From Sedimenticola sp. (GTDB taxonomy: Bacteria > Pseudomonadota > Gammaproteobacteria > Chromatiales > Chromatiaceae), in contig JALVNE010000094.1 of NCBI GenBank assembly GCA_027026755.1, positions 1 through 41,989 of the forward strand: a stretch of DNA of 41,989 bases, written 5' to 3'. Made by a program: the position numbers and the translations under genes. Position 1 is the stretch's first letter, and every line of letters begins with the position of its first letter. This document shows positions 33,838-41,894 of this stretch, one piece after another. A model generated the notes under the pieces. The model was not told the DNA's origin. It saw nothing but the letters and a program-made list of their open reading frames with translations, and did no database searches.

Positions 33838-34770
33838 ATGCAGACAATGGCGGATCGTGATGGTCTGATCTGGATGGACGGTGAGATGATTCCCTGGCGC
33901 GACGCCAGGGTGCATGTGCTCACCCACACCCTGCACTATGGCATGGGCGTGTTCGAGGGCGTGCGCGCCTATCACACGGACAAGGGGCCGGCCATCTTCC
34001 GTCTGCGCGATCACACGAACCGTCTGTTTCAGTCCGCTCATATCCTGGGCATGAAGATTCCTTTTGACAAGGATGCCATCGACCAGGCCCAGATTGCCGC
34101 CGTGCGGGACAACAATCTGGATTCCGCCTACCTGCGACCCATGTGTTTCTACGGCTCCGAGGGCATGGGCCTGCGCGCCGACAATTTGCGCGTGCATGCC
34201 ATGGTGGCCGCCTGGGAATGGGGCGCCTACCTGGGGGAGGAGGCCATGGAGAAGGGTATCCGCATCCGCGTCTCCAGCTTCACCCGCCATCACGTGAACA
34301 TCACCATGTGCCGCGCCAAGGCCAACGGCAACTACATCAATTCCATGCTGGCCCTGCAGGAGGCCCTGGACAATGGCTACGACGAGGCCCTGCTGCTGGA
34401 CAGCCAGGGATTCGTCATGGAAGGCTCCGGGGAGAACATCTTCATCGTGCGTGACGGCGTGCTCTACACCCCGGATCTGACCTCTGCCCTGGACGGCATC
34501 ACCCGCCGCACCATCATTCAGCTGGCCGAGGAGGCGGACATCAGGGTGGTGGAAAAGCGTATCACCCGGGACGAAGTCTATATTGCCGACGAGGCTTTCT
34601 TCACCGGCACCGCCGCGGAAGTCACCCCCATCCGGGAAGTGGACAACCGCAGCATAGGCAGCGGCAGCCGCGGCCCGGTCACCGAGCACCTGCAGAAGAA
34701 ATACTTTGATGTGGTGCATGGTCGCTCGCCGGTGCATCATGGCTGGCTGACCTATGTGAACGGAGAATGA
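33838..34770 (+). CDS. ilvE: Branched-chain amino acid aminotransferase
   Basis: PLP-dependent fold type IV transaminase catalysing the last step of valine, leucine and isoleucine synthesis. The 310-residue product shows HTLHYGMGVFEGVRAY, the catalytic lysine in CRAKANGNYINSM (K161), EGSGENIFIV and the phosphate-binding ITRRTII and TGTAAEVTPI. Length is typical. A GGGAG lies just ahead of the ATG. It follows glnE by 15 bases and is followed by the small zinc-finger gene. Confidence 0.97.
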   Translation: MQTMADRDGLIWMDGEMIPWRDARVHVLTHTLHYGMGVFEGVRAYHTDKGPAIFRLRDHTNRLFQSAHILGMKIPFDKDAIDQAQIAAVRDNNLDSAYLRPMCFYGSEGMGLRADNLRVHAMVAAWEWGAYLGEEAMEKGIRIRVSSFTRHHVNITMCRAKANGNYINSMLALQEALDNGYDEALLLDSQGFVMEGSGENIFIVRDGVLYTPDLTSALDGITRRTIIQLAEEADIRVVEKRITRDEVYIADEAFFTGTAAEVTPIREVDNRSIGSGSRGPVTEHLQKKYFDVVHGRSPVHHGWLTYVNGE

Positions 34771-34772
34771 AC

Positions 34773-34955
34773 ATGGCAGAAGCTGCGAAAAAACAGCAAA
34801 AGATAATCAAGGTGAGCCGGGAGCAACTGCCCCTGAGCTGTCCCCTGCCGGAAGACAGCCTGTGGAATATGCACCCCCGGGTTTTCCTGCCCATAGAGAA
34901 AACCGGCGAAGCCGTGTGTCCCTATTGCAGCACCCACTACATACTTCAGGATTAA
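34773..34955 (+). CDS. Small zinc-finger (CHCC-type) protein
   Basis: A 60-residue protein with the zf-CHCC pattern also found in the NDUFS6 subunit of mitochondrial complex I: a Cys in LPLSCPLPED, His in NMHPRVFLPI, and AVCPYCSTHYIL giving Cys-x2-Cys near the end. Its role is not established. The start at 34773 is preferred because GGAG is spaced correctly for it; an ATG at 34767 overlapping the ilvE stop gives two more residues. It lies between ilvE and the LPS genes, a position I recall for this family in other gammaproteobacteria. Confidence 0.85.
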   Translation: MAEAAKKQQKIIKVSREQLPLSCPLPEDSLWNMHPRVFLPIEKTGEAVCPYCSTHYILQD

Positions 34956-34997
34956 CTCTCATGAGTCCATTTGCCACACTCTTGATCATGGAAAATT

Positions 34998-35037
34998 CCC
35001 TCTCCCCCTTGGGGGGAGAGGGTTAGGGAGAGGGGGG
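34998..35037. repeat. REP-like repeat (CCCTCTCC...GGAGAGGG)
   Basis: CCCTCTCCCC (34998–35007) and GGGGAGAGGG (35013–35022) form a perfect 10-bp stem, followed by a second GGGAGAGG unit (35026–35033). This CT/AG repeat type is very widespread between bacterial genes. It fills most of the gap between the zinc-finger gene and waaF and may lower read-through into the LPS operon. Confidence 0.6.
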
Positions 35038-35056
35038 TATTTTCACAATAAATGGA

Positions 35057-36070
35057 TTGAAGGCCATCCTGGTCGTCGGCCCTTCCTGGGTGGGCGACAT
35101 GGTCATGGCCCAGAGCCTGTTCAAGGTTCTCAAGGACAAACATCCTGAAACCGCCATCGACGTGCTGGCTCCGGGCTGGAGCCTGCCCCTGCTGGCGCGC
35201 ATGCCCGAAGTGCGTGACGGCCTGGAAATGCCCCTGGGGCATGGTCGCCTGGAACTGAAGCAGCGCTGGCGGCTGGGCCGTTCTCTCCGGGGCCGGTACG
35301 ATCAGGCCATACTGTTGCCCAACTCCTGGAAATCCGCCATCGTCCCCTGGGCTGCGGCCATTCCCCGCCGTACCGGCTGGAAAGGTGAGATGCGCTACGG
35401 TCTGCTCAACGACCTCCGCCATCTGGACAAGTCCCTGCTCAGCATGACCGTGCAGCGTTTCGTGGCCCTGGCGGAAGACGGGCCGGTCACGGCCGTGCCG
35501 CAGATTCCGCCCCCTGCCCTGGCGGTGCGTGATGAGGATGTCCAGGCCGCCCTGGAAGCCCTGGGGCTGGCAAGGCCCATGCGGGGAAGACTCCTGGCTC
35601 TGTGTCCTGGCGCCGAATATGGTGAGGCCAAACGCTGGCCCGAAGCCGCCTATGGCAGACTTGCCCGGGAACATCTGGCCCAGGGAGGCCAGGTATGGCT
35701 GTTTGGCTCGGATAAAGATCGCGGGGTGTGCGACAATATCGCCCGCATAGCGGGGGAAGCCTGCGTCAATCTGGCCGGGCGCACCTCATTGGCTCAGGCC
35801 GTGGACCTGCTTTCCCTGGCGGATGCCGTGGTGAGCAATGATTCGGGCCTGATGCATGTAGCCGCCGCCCTGGAACGGCCCCTGGTGGCCATCTATGGTT
35901 CCTCGGACCCGGGTTTCACCCCCCCCCTGAACCGGCGGCATGAAATCGTCAGCCTGGGCCTGGACTGCAGTCCCTGCTTCAAGCGGGAATGTCCCCTGGA
36001 GCATCTGCGCTGTCTCAAAGACATCGGGGTGGAAACCGTGCAGGCCGCCTTGCAGCGTGTCAGCGAATGA
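35057..36070 (+). CDS. waaF: ADP-heptose--LPS heptosyltransferase II
   Basis: Adds the second L,D-heptose to the LPS inner core at the cytoplasmic face of the inner membrane. The 337-residue product opens with LVVGPSWVGDMVMAQSLFKVL and has the GT9 features PNSWKSAIVPWAA, LCPGAEYGEAKRWPEA, SNDSGLMHVAAAL and YGSSDPGFTPPL, with a cysteine-rich C-terminal segment CSPCFKRECPLEHLRCL. The start codon is TTG; the nearby ATG at 35052 is out of frame. A CT/AG repeat lies just upstream. Confidence 0.96.
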   Translation: MKAILVVGPSWVGDMVMAQSLFKVLKDKHPETAIDVLAPGWSLPLLARMPEVRDGLEMPLGHGRLELKQRWRLGRSLRGRYDQAILLPNSWKSAIVPWAAAIPRRTGWKGEMRYGLLNDLRHLDKSLLSMTVQRFVALAEDGPVTAVPQIPPPALAVRDEDVQAALEALGLARPMRGRLLALCPGAEYGEAKRWPEAAYGRLAREHLAQGGQVWLFGSDKDRGVCDNIARIAGEACVNLAGRTSLAQAVDLLSLADAVVSNDSGLMHVAAALERPLVAIYGSSDPGFTPPLNRRHEIVSLGLDCSPCFKRECPLEHLRCLKDIGVETVQAALQRVSE

Positions 36071-36084
36071 ACTGAAGGAAACTC

Positions 36085-36690
36085 GTGAACGACAAATCCG
36101 ACAATGTAGTCTGGCATCATGCCACTGTTACCCGCGAACGGCGCCAGCAGCTCAATGGCCATCGCAGCTTCGTACTCTGGTTCACCGGCCTGTCCGGCTC
36201 CGGAAAATCCACCCTGGCCCATGCCGTGGAGGAGCGCCTGCACCAGATGGGCTGCCGCACCTTCGTCTTCGATGGCGACAATGTGCGCCATGGCCTGTGC
36301 AGTGACCTGGGCTTCGGTGAGGAGGACAGGCGCGAGAACATCCGCCGTATTGGCGAGATGACCAAGCTGTTCGTGGAAGCCGGGGTCATTGCCATGACCG
36401 CCTTCATTTCCCCCTTCCGCGCCGAGCGCCAGATGGTGCGCTCCCTGTTCGAGCCGGGGGAATTCATCGAGATCTACTGCGACTGCAGCCTGGAAACCTG
36501 TGAGCAGCGGGACGTGAAGGGCCTGTATGCCAAAGCCAGGGCCGGCCTGATCCCGAACTATACGGGTATCTCCTCGCCTTACGAGGAACCGCTGTCACCG
36601 GAGATCCGCATACGCACCGACAAGGAGACGCTGGAAGACAGCGTGGATACCGTGTTGAACTATCTTCGGGAAAGGCAGCTTGTCGGATGA
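36085..36690 (+). CDS. cysC: Adenylylsulfate (APS) kinase
   Basis: Phosphorylates adenosine 5'-phosphosulfate to PAPS, the activated sulfate donor. The 201-residue product has the P-loop GLSGSGKST (35–43), DGDNVRHGL (63–71), the [11 protein letters not shown] helix, [10 protein letters not shown] with the phospho-acceptor-type Ser109, and the [10 protein letters not shown] and YEEPLSPEI segments. The start is GTG with AAGGA ahead. It sits between waaF and waaC, although it normally accompanies cysDN sulfurylase genes, absent here. PAPS might serve sulfate assimilation or a sulfotransferase, but none is visible in the window. Confidence 0.96.
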   Translation: MNDKSDNVVWHHATVTRERRQQLNGHRSFVLWFTGLSGSGKSTLAHAVEERLHQMGCRTFVFDGDNVRHGLCSDLGFGEEDRRENIRRIGEMTKLFVEAGVIAMTAFISPFRAERQMVRSLFEPGEFIEIYCDCSLETCEQRDVKGLYAKARAGLIPNYTGISSPYEEPLSPEIRIRTDKETLEDSVDTVLNYLRERQLVG

Positions 36691-36694
36691 ACCG

Positions 36695-37708
36695 ATGCGG
36701 GTGCTGGTAGTCAAGACCTCCTCCCTGGGGGACCTGATCCATACCTTTCCGGCCCTCACGGATGCGTGGCGGGCCCTGCCCGGAATCGAGTTCCACTGGC
36801 TGGTGGAAGAAGCCTTTACCGAGGTGCCGGCCTGGCATCCCGCCGTGAACCGCGTGTTGCCCATCGCATTGCGCCGCTGGCGCAGGAACTGGCGCAAGGC
36901 CTGGGGCAGCGGCCAGTTGGGCGCCTTCCGCCAGGCGCTGCAGCGTGATGCCTATGATCTGATCATCGACGCCCAGGGCCTGCTGAAAAGCGCCATCCCG
37001 GCCCGCTGGGCCCAGGGGGCCGTGGCGGGTTACGACCGCCGTTCCATCCGAGAGCCCCTGGCCAGCCTGTTCTATGCCCGCCGCTACGCTGTGTCCCGCC
37101 AGCTGCATGCGGTGGAAAGAGTGCGCCAGCTGTTTTCTGCTGCCCTGGGATATCCCCTGCCGGACAGGGCGCCGGATTTTGGCCTGGCGGATGCCGCCGT
37201 GAACAGACACCAGCAGCTGGTGTTCCTGCATGGCACCACCTGGCCCAGCAAGCACTGGCCCCTGCCCTGGTGGGTTGGATTGACGCGCATGGCCGGAGAA
37301 CAGGGTTACCAGGTCGGCTTCCCCTGGCATGAGCCCGAAGAAAGGCTGCAGGCGGAGCAGATCATCACCCAGGCGGAGCATGGAGAGCTGCTGCCGCGCA
37401 TGGGGTTGACCGACATGAAATCCTGCCTGCAGCAGGCAGCCGGGGTAGTGGGGGTGGATACGGGTCTTGCCCACCTGGCGGCAGCCCTGGATACTCCCGC
37501 AGTGACCCTGTATGGCGCAACGGCGCCGGGGCTCACCGGGGCGGTGGGCAGGCGGCAGCGTAATCTGTCGGTGGATTATGATTGCGCGCCCTGCCTGAAG
37601 CGAAACTGCAGCTATCCTGGCCGGGCGGTGGTGATTCCCGCCTGCTATGAAACCCTTCCCCCGGAACAGGTCTGGACTGCCTTGCGGCAGCAGATGACGG
37701 ACTCATGA
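36695..37708 (+). CDS. waaC: ADP-heptose--LPS heptosyltransferase I
   Basis: Attaches the first heptose to Kdo2-lipid A. The 337-residue product begins MRVLVVKTSSLGDLIHTFPALTD and contains DAQGLLKSAIPARW, FLHGTTWPSKHWP, the active-site region VVGVDTGLAHLAAAL and LYGATAPGLTG, typical of WaaC. The ATG at 36695 lies four bases after the cysC stop; an in-frame TTG at 36680 overlapping cysC is possible but would not give the family N-terminus. It overlaps waaG by 4 bases. Confidence 0.96.
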   Translation: MRVLVVKTSSLGDLIHTFPALTDAWRALPGIEFHWLVEEAFTEVPAWHPAVNRVLPIALRRWRRNWRKAWGSGQLGAFRQALQRDAYDLIIDAQGLLKSAIPARWAQGAVAGYDRRSIREPLASLFYARRYAVSRQLHAVERVRQLFSAALGYPLPDRAPDFGLADAAVNRHQQLVFLHGTTWPSKHWPLPWWVGLTRMAGEQGYQVGFPWHEPEERLQAEQIITQAEHGELLPRMGLTDMKSCLQQAAGVVGVDTGLAHLAAALDTPAVTLYGATAPGLTGAVGRRQRNLSVDYDCAPCLKRNCSYPGRAVVIPACYETLPPEQVWTALRQQMTDS

Positions 37709-38817
37709 AACTGGCCTTCGTACTGTTCAAGTATTTTCCCTATGGTGGCCTGCAGCGGGACATGCTGCAGATTGCCCGGGAATGCCGGGAGCGCGGTCAC
37801 GAGATCCACATTTTCACCCTCGGCTGGGAAGGCGAGCGTCCCGCAGACATGCACATCCATGTCCTGCCCATCATGCGCTGGTCCAACCACCGGCGCTACC
37901 AGGCCTTCTGCGAGAGCCTGCAGGCTCTCTACCCAGAATATGGCATAGACCGGGTGGTAGGTTTCAACAAGATGCCCGGGCTGGATTTCTACTATGCGGC
38001 GGATCCCTGTCTCAAGGACAAGTTGATCCGGGAACGCAATCTCCTGGTACGCAACCTGCCGCGCTACCGGCATTTTCTGCATTATGAGGAGGCCGTGTTC
38101 GGTAATGACAGCAGTACCAGGATACTGCTCATCTCACCCAGGCAGCACCAACTCTACCGCAAGCACTATGCCACCGACGAAAGTCGCCTGACCATGCTGC
38201 CGCCCGGCATAGACAGAAGCCGTATGGCGGGAAAGGATGCACCGCAGCTGCGCAGGGACCTGCGCCAGGAATTCGGCGTGGCGGACGACGAGAAGCTCAT
38301 CCTGTGCATTGGCTCCGGTTTCAAGACCAAGGGGCTGGACCGTTCCCTGAAAGCCCTGGCGGCCCTGCCAGCCCGGTTGCGGGACAAGACCCGCCTCATT
38401 GCCATCGGCAGCGACAACGGCGATCCCTTCGTGCGCCTGGCCTCCCGGCTGGGGGTGGGGGAGCGCTTCCTGGTACTGCACGGACGGGACGACATTCCCC
38501 GCTTCCTGCAGGGTGGGGATCTGCTGCTGCATCCGGCCTATTACGAGAACTCGGGTATGGTGATTCTCGAGGCCATCATTGCCGGCCTGCCGCCCTTGGT
38601 GACCAGCGTTTGCGGCTATGCCTACTACGTGGAAGAGGCGCAGGCGGGCAGGGTGGTGCGCGAGCCCTTCCGGCAGCAGACCCTGGATGCCATGCTGGCG
38701 GAGATGTTGGAGTCACCCAAGGCCCGGGAGTGGCGGGAGAACGGCATCCGCTATGGCCAGACCCATGACCTGTACAGCATGACCACCCATGCTGCCGACC
38801 TGATCCTGGCGCCATGA
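37705..38817 (+). CDS. waaG: LPS core glycosyltransferase (WaaG family)
   Basis: GT4-family transferase that adds the first outer-core sugar (glucose in E. coli) to heptose II. The 370-residue product starts MKLAFVLFKYFPYGGLQRDM and has the WaaG-typical WSNHRRYQAFCESLQ, GFNKMPGLDFYYAADPC and LPPGIDRSRM. The nucleotide-sugar site follows as LCIGSGFKTKGLDRSLKAL and HPAYYENSGMVILEAIIAGLP. The acceptor and donor in this organism may differ. It overlaps waaC and waaP by 4 bases each. Confidence 0.95.
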   Translation: MKLAFVLFKYFPYGGLQRDMLQIARECRERGHEIHIFTLGWEGERPADMHIHVLPIMRWSNHRRYQAFCESLQALYPEYGIDRVVGFNKMPGLDFYYAADPCLKDKLIRERNLLVRNLPRYRHFLHYEEAVFGNDSSTRILLISPRQHQLYRKHYATDESRLTMLPPGIDRSRMAGKDAPQLRRDLRQEFGVADDEKLILCIGSGFKTKGLDRSLKALAALPARLRDKTRLIAIGSDNGDPFVRLASRLGVGERFLVLHGRDDIPRFLQGGDLLLHPAYYENSGMVILEAIIAGLPPLVTSVCGYAYYVEEAQAGRVVREPFRQQTLDAMLAEMLESPKAREWRENGIRYGQTHDLYSMTTHAADLILAP

Positions 38818-39620
38818 TCTGGCTGTCGGAAAGTTTCGCCCGCCGCCTGGACAGGCCTTGGCACTCTTTCGAGGACGCCAGGGCGGTGGAAGGCAAAGTA
38901 TTCCGCAACCCCGCTGGCGCCAACCGGCGCACCCTCAGGTTCGAGCTGCAGGGGCGGGGCTATTTTCTCAAGCTGCACTGGGGCGTGGGCTGGAGAGAAA
39001 TCTTCAAGAACCTGCTCAGCCTGCGCCTGCCGGTGGTGGGGGCTGCCAATGAATGGAAAGCCATCCGCCGCCTGGAGGCGCTGGGCGTGGAAACCATGCG
39101 CCTGGAGGCCCTGGGGCGGGAGGGCTGGAACCCGGCGCGGCAGAAGTCCTTCGTGGTGACCCGGGAGCTGGAAAACACCATCAGCCTGGAAGACTATTGC
39201 GCATCCTGGAAGCACAGTCCTGCGGACCCACGCCGCAAGCGCCTGCTCCTGGAGCGCGTGGCCTACATGACCCGGCAACTGCATGAACATGGCCTGACTC
39301 ACCGGGACCTGTACATCTGCCATTTCCTTCTGCAGCAGCCCTGGGACGGCAGGGAAGAAAGCCTGCACCTCTATCTCATTGATCTGCACCGGGTGCAGCA
39401 GCACCGCAAGCTGCCACAGCGCTGGCGGGTGAAAGATGTGGGCAGCCTGTACTTCTCGGCCATGGATATCGGCCTGGGCCGGAAAGACCTACTGCGTTTC
39501 CTGCGCGTGTATCATAATCGTCCCCTGCGCCAGGTTCTGAAAGAGCAGGGAGATTTTCTGCGCGCCGTTGAGGGGCGCGCCCGGGCCTTGCTAGAAAAAG
39601 GGATTCCTGAAGATGACTGA
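38814..39620 (+). CDS. waaP: LPS core heptose(I) kinase
   Basis: Kinase-like enzyme that phosphorylates heptose I of the LPS inner core, important for outer-membrane integrity. In the 268-residue product the kinase landmarks are FLKLHWG (Lys53), ANEWKAIRRL (Glu80), the catalytic loop THRDLYICHF (Asp165) and LIDLHRVQ. The family name LPS kinase/WaaP is well supported by HRDLYICHF. It overlaps the waaG stop by 4 bases and the next kinase-like gene by 8. Confidence 0.95.
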   Translation: MIWLSESFARRLDRPWHSFEDARAVEGKVFRNPAGANRRTLRFELQGRGYFLKLHWGVGWREIFKNLLSLRLPVVGAANEWKAIRRLEALGVETMRLEALGREGWNPARQKSFVVTRELENTISLEDYCASWKHSPADPRRKRLLLERVAYMTRQLHEHGLTHRDLYICHFLLQQPWDGREESLHLYLIDLHRVQQHRKLPQRWRVKDVGSLYFSAMDIGLGRKDLLRFLRVYHNRPLRQVLKEQGDFLRAVEGRARALLEKGIPEDD

Positions 39621-40398
39621 GTTTTTTGCCGATGGCTGGGAGCGGATTCTTGCCCACAACGGCCTGAGTCGCTTTGCCGATTTCTGGGAGGCCGACTTCG
39701 AATGGTTCGAGCCCCCCAACTACCGCCGGGGGGGCTGGAGCGGCGCGTCGCGGGTGGTGCTGGCCGATCCCGACGGCGGTGAACAGGTGATCTTTCTCAA
39801 GCGCCAGGAGAACCATACCCGCAAGACCTGGCGTAATCCATTTTCTGGCGAGCCCACCTTCCGCAGTGAAGCCCGCAACCTGCGGTTTCTCAACAGCCGT
39901 GACATTGCCGCGCCCCAACTGGTGTATTACGCCGAGCGCAAGTCGGACAAGGGCTGGCAGGTGGTGCTGGCCACTCGGGAACTCACAGGATATCAGCCCC
40001 TGGACGAGCTGTTGGAAAACTGGCGGCGGGAAGGCTGGAAAGAGCATCGCGCCGTCAGACAGCGGCTCATTCCGGAAGTGGCTGACCTCATGCGCCGCCT
40101 GCACGCTTATCGCCAGGCCCACAACGCCTTGCATGCCAAACATATATTCGTTCATGCGGAAGAATGCCGCGCCTGTCTCATCGATCTGGAGAAGATGCGC
40201 CCGCGTCTCACCCGCCGCCAGGCCATGTTGCGGGATCTGGACAGCAGCAACCGGCACACCTTTCATCTCAGCCGCAGCGACCGCCTGCGTTTCCTCTTGC
40301 ACTATCTGCAAAAAGACCGTTTCGACAAGCAGGCCCGGCAGCTGTGGCGCAGGCTGGCGGAGATGGAACAACGCAAGCAGAGGAAGCGCAAGCAATGA
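39613..40398 (+). CDS. LPS kinase (WaaP/InaA) family protein, divergent active site
   Basis: The 261-residue product belongs to the LPS kinase superfamily: IFLKRQENHTRKTW (Lys63), a Glu in TFRSEARNLRFL (Glu86) and LIDLEKMRP (Asp191). The usual HRD catalytic loop reads HNALHAKHIFVH (170–181), without the catalytic Asp, as in InaA-like members. It may therefore be a pseudokinase or use another residue. Its place after waaP matches the second and third kinase-like genes of the Pseudomonas core cluster. It ends in a basic tail, RKRKQ, and overlaps the next gene by 4 bases. Confidence 0.85.
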   Translation: MTEFFADGWERILAHNGLSRFADFWEADFEWFEPPNYRRGGWSGASRVVLADPDGGEQVIFLKRQENHTRKTWRNPFSGEPTFRSEARNLRFLNSRDIAAPQLVYYAERKSDKGWQVVLATRELTGYQPLDELLENWRREGWKEHRAVRQRLIPEVADLMRRLHAYRQAHNALHAKHIFVHAEECRACLIDLEKMRPRLTRRQAMLRDLDSSNRHTFHLSRSDRLRFLLHYLQKDRFDKQARQLWRRLAEMEQRKQRKRKQ

Positions 40399-41261
40399 GG
40401 CTGCTGCTGATCCTGCTCCTGATCCCGGGCCTGGCGTGGGCAGACAAGGCCCTGGAGATTGCCCGGGATATCTACTTCGTGAACCATTTCTTTGCCGTGG
40501 ACAATATCAGCTATGGCGATAAACAGCATCCCCTGCAACTGCTCAACCAGCCCGCTGGCGGCAAGACGCGTTTGGTAAGACTGGAACGCCACTTGAATAA
40601 CAGATACGACAAGGGCGATATCCGCGCGCGGGACCTGGTGATTTTCCGTTCGGGCAGCCTGCGCGGCACCGGCATCCTGGTGGACATCTACAAGGATCCC
40701 AAACGTCCTTTGAGCTTTGCCGTCTGGCTGCCGGCCTTGCGCAAGATCCGCCGCCATGCCGAACCCGACCAGGCGGATACCTGGGGCGGCAGCGTTTTCA
40801 CTTACGGGGACATCTACCTGCGCAGGCCCTCGGACGAGCGCCATGAGCTGCTCGGCGAAGTGGAGTTTACGGACTGCCTGGGCAGTATCGAGAATACTGT
40901 CCTGTCCACTCCGGCGCCCTGGTGTGGAGTCAGGGGCAGACGCCTGCTCAAACTGCGCAGCTACCCACGCAGGGCGGGCTGGTGGTACGACTGGCGGGAT
41001 CAGTACCTGGATCCCGTGAGCCACGCGGACTACCGTTCCGAGTATTTCAAGGATGGCCGCAAGATCAAAATCATCGACAAGGCCTGGAAAAGCATGGAGC
41101 TGAGCGATCCCCGGGGGCAGTACTGGTTGTACTGGTATGGCGAAGACCTGCGCAGCGGAGCCCGGGGCCTGGCCTGGATCTCCGGAAACCAGGTCAGCTG
41201 GAACCGTGATGTCAGAGACAGCCTCTGGACCTTGGCCACCTTGCGCAGACTGCGCCGTTGA
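40395..41261 (+). CDS. Exported LolA-like (outer-membrane lipoprotein-sorting type) protein
   Basis: The 288-residue product has a signal peptide (MRLLLILLLIPGLAWA). The beta-rich remainder resembles the LolA-like family often annotated as outer membrane lipoprotein-sorting protein: IFRSGSLRGTGILVDIYKDP, LSFAVWLPALRKIRRHAEP, SVFTYGDIYLRRPSDERHELLG and WYDWRDQYLDPVSHADY. It is not LolA itself. The start at 40395 overlaps the kinase-like stop (ATGA); the frame is open upstream but that part is antisense-free coding shadow of the previous gene. Being last in the LPS operon, it might help transport or anchor an envelope component. Confidence 0.75.
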   Translation: MRLLLILLLIPGLAWADKALEIARDIYFVNHFFAVDNISYGDKQHPLQLLNQPAGGKTRLVRLERHLNNRYDKGDIRARDLVIFRSGSLRGTGILVDIYKDPKRPLSFAVWLPALRKIRRHAEPDQADTWGGSVFTYGDIYLRRPSDERHELLGEVEFTDCLGSIENTVLSTPAPWCGVRGRRLLKLRSYPRRAGWWYDWRDQYLDPVSHADYRSEYFKDGRKIKIIDKAWKSMELSDPRGQYWLYWYGEDLRSGARGLAWISGNQVSWNRDVRDSLWTLATLRRLRR

Positions 41262-41272
41262 CGCCCTTTGGG

Positions 41273-41289
41273 GGGTAGTCCGCCTACCC
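41273..41289. promoter_or_regulatory. Perfect 6-bp dyad GGGTAG-N5-CTACCC, candidate operator
   Basis: GGGTAGTCCGCCTACCC at 41273–41289 begins 11 bases after the LolA-like stop and 91 bases before the small secreted protein gene. The 17-bp symmetrical form suits a dimeric regulator, possibly of LuxR type. There is no T run, so a terminator is unlikely. No second copy is in the window. Confidence 0.35.
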
Positions 41290-41380
41290 ATTGTTTGCCA
41301 GAACATTCCTCATTTCATAAACCGTCCTTCCTGTCAATAATGTATCCATGAACCACATCACATTATTTGGTAGAAGCACG

Positions 41381-41698
41381 ATGAATCGAAAAAAAGTGTT
41401 TTCCCTTGTTCTGGTGTCCCTGGCAGGAATGGGACTGATCGCTAATGCCGGGGCCGGCGCCATTCCCAAGCGCACCCATGAAAGTACAGTGGTTGGTGCC
41501 AAGGCGGGTGTCATTCCTCCCAGCGCCAGTCCGCGGGATCTGGAAAATATCCTCAGGACATCCTATACCGGCACCTATGTCATTTACGGCGCCCTGCCCA
41601 GAGATTACAAGATGGCACTGTATTCCTCCATAAAGAATGGTGGAAACATCGAGGATTTCCGCAAGCAGGTCATCAAAATGCGTCTGCGCCGTCATTGA
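41381..41698 (+). CDS. Small exported protein of unknown function
   Basis: The 105-residue product starts MNRKKVFSLVLVSLAGMGLI, a good signal peptide with cleavage near NAGAGA. The mature part of ~80 residues (RDLENILRTSYTGTYVIYG..., KMALYSSIKNGGNIEDFRKQ) is basic, contains no cysteine and is not recognised. An in-frame ATG at 41348 would add 11 residues before the signal peptide and was not chosen. It stands alone after the LPS operon and may be driven from the 119-base gap upstream. Confidence 0.65.
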   Translation: MNRKKVFSLVLVSLAGMGLIANAGAGAIPKRTHESTVVGAKAGVIPPSASPRDLENILRTSYTGTYVIYGALPRDYKMALYSSIKNGGNIEDFRKQVIKMRLRRH

Positions 41699-41763
41699 CG
41701 GCCTGTGTGTGACATAAGGATATGCCGCCTATTTCGATGGCTGTGAGCCATTGAGAATGAGGG

Positions 41764-41788
41764 AAGCGGGAAACCGCGTTTTCCGCTT
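41764..41788. terminator. Hairpin after the small exported protein gene
   Basis: AAGCGGGAAA (41764–41773), CCGCG, TTTTCCGCTT (41779–41788): a 10-bp stem with one mismatch, 65 bases after the stop codon. It lacks a T tract and is therefore only a possible terminator. A second dyad, TTCAACA (41819–41825) with TGTTGAA (41847–41853) around ACGG/CCGT, lies in the leader of the next gene. Confidence 0.3.
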
Positions 41789-41894
41789 TCGTGATTGAAA
41801 CAATCCATGGAGGGCTTTTTCAACATTCTGTTACGGTCAACGCCGTTGTTGAATAAACCATGAATCCATATTTTCTCGTTGAGGGGGTAGCAAC

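Noticed and set aside
39613..40398. Pseudogene status for the second WaaP-like gene
   Set aside because: The frame is intact, overlaps both neighbours in the normal way, and its altered catalytic loop matches InaA-type members rather than decay.
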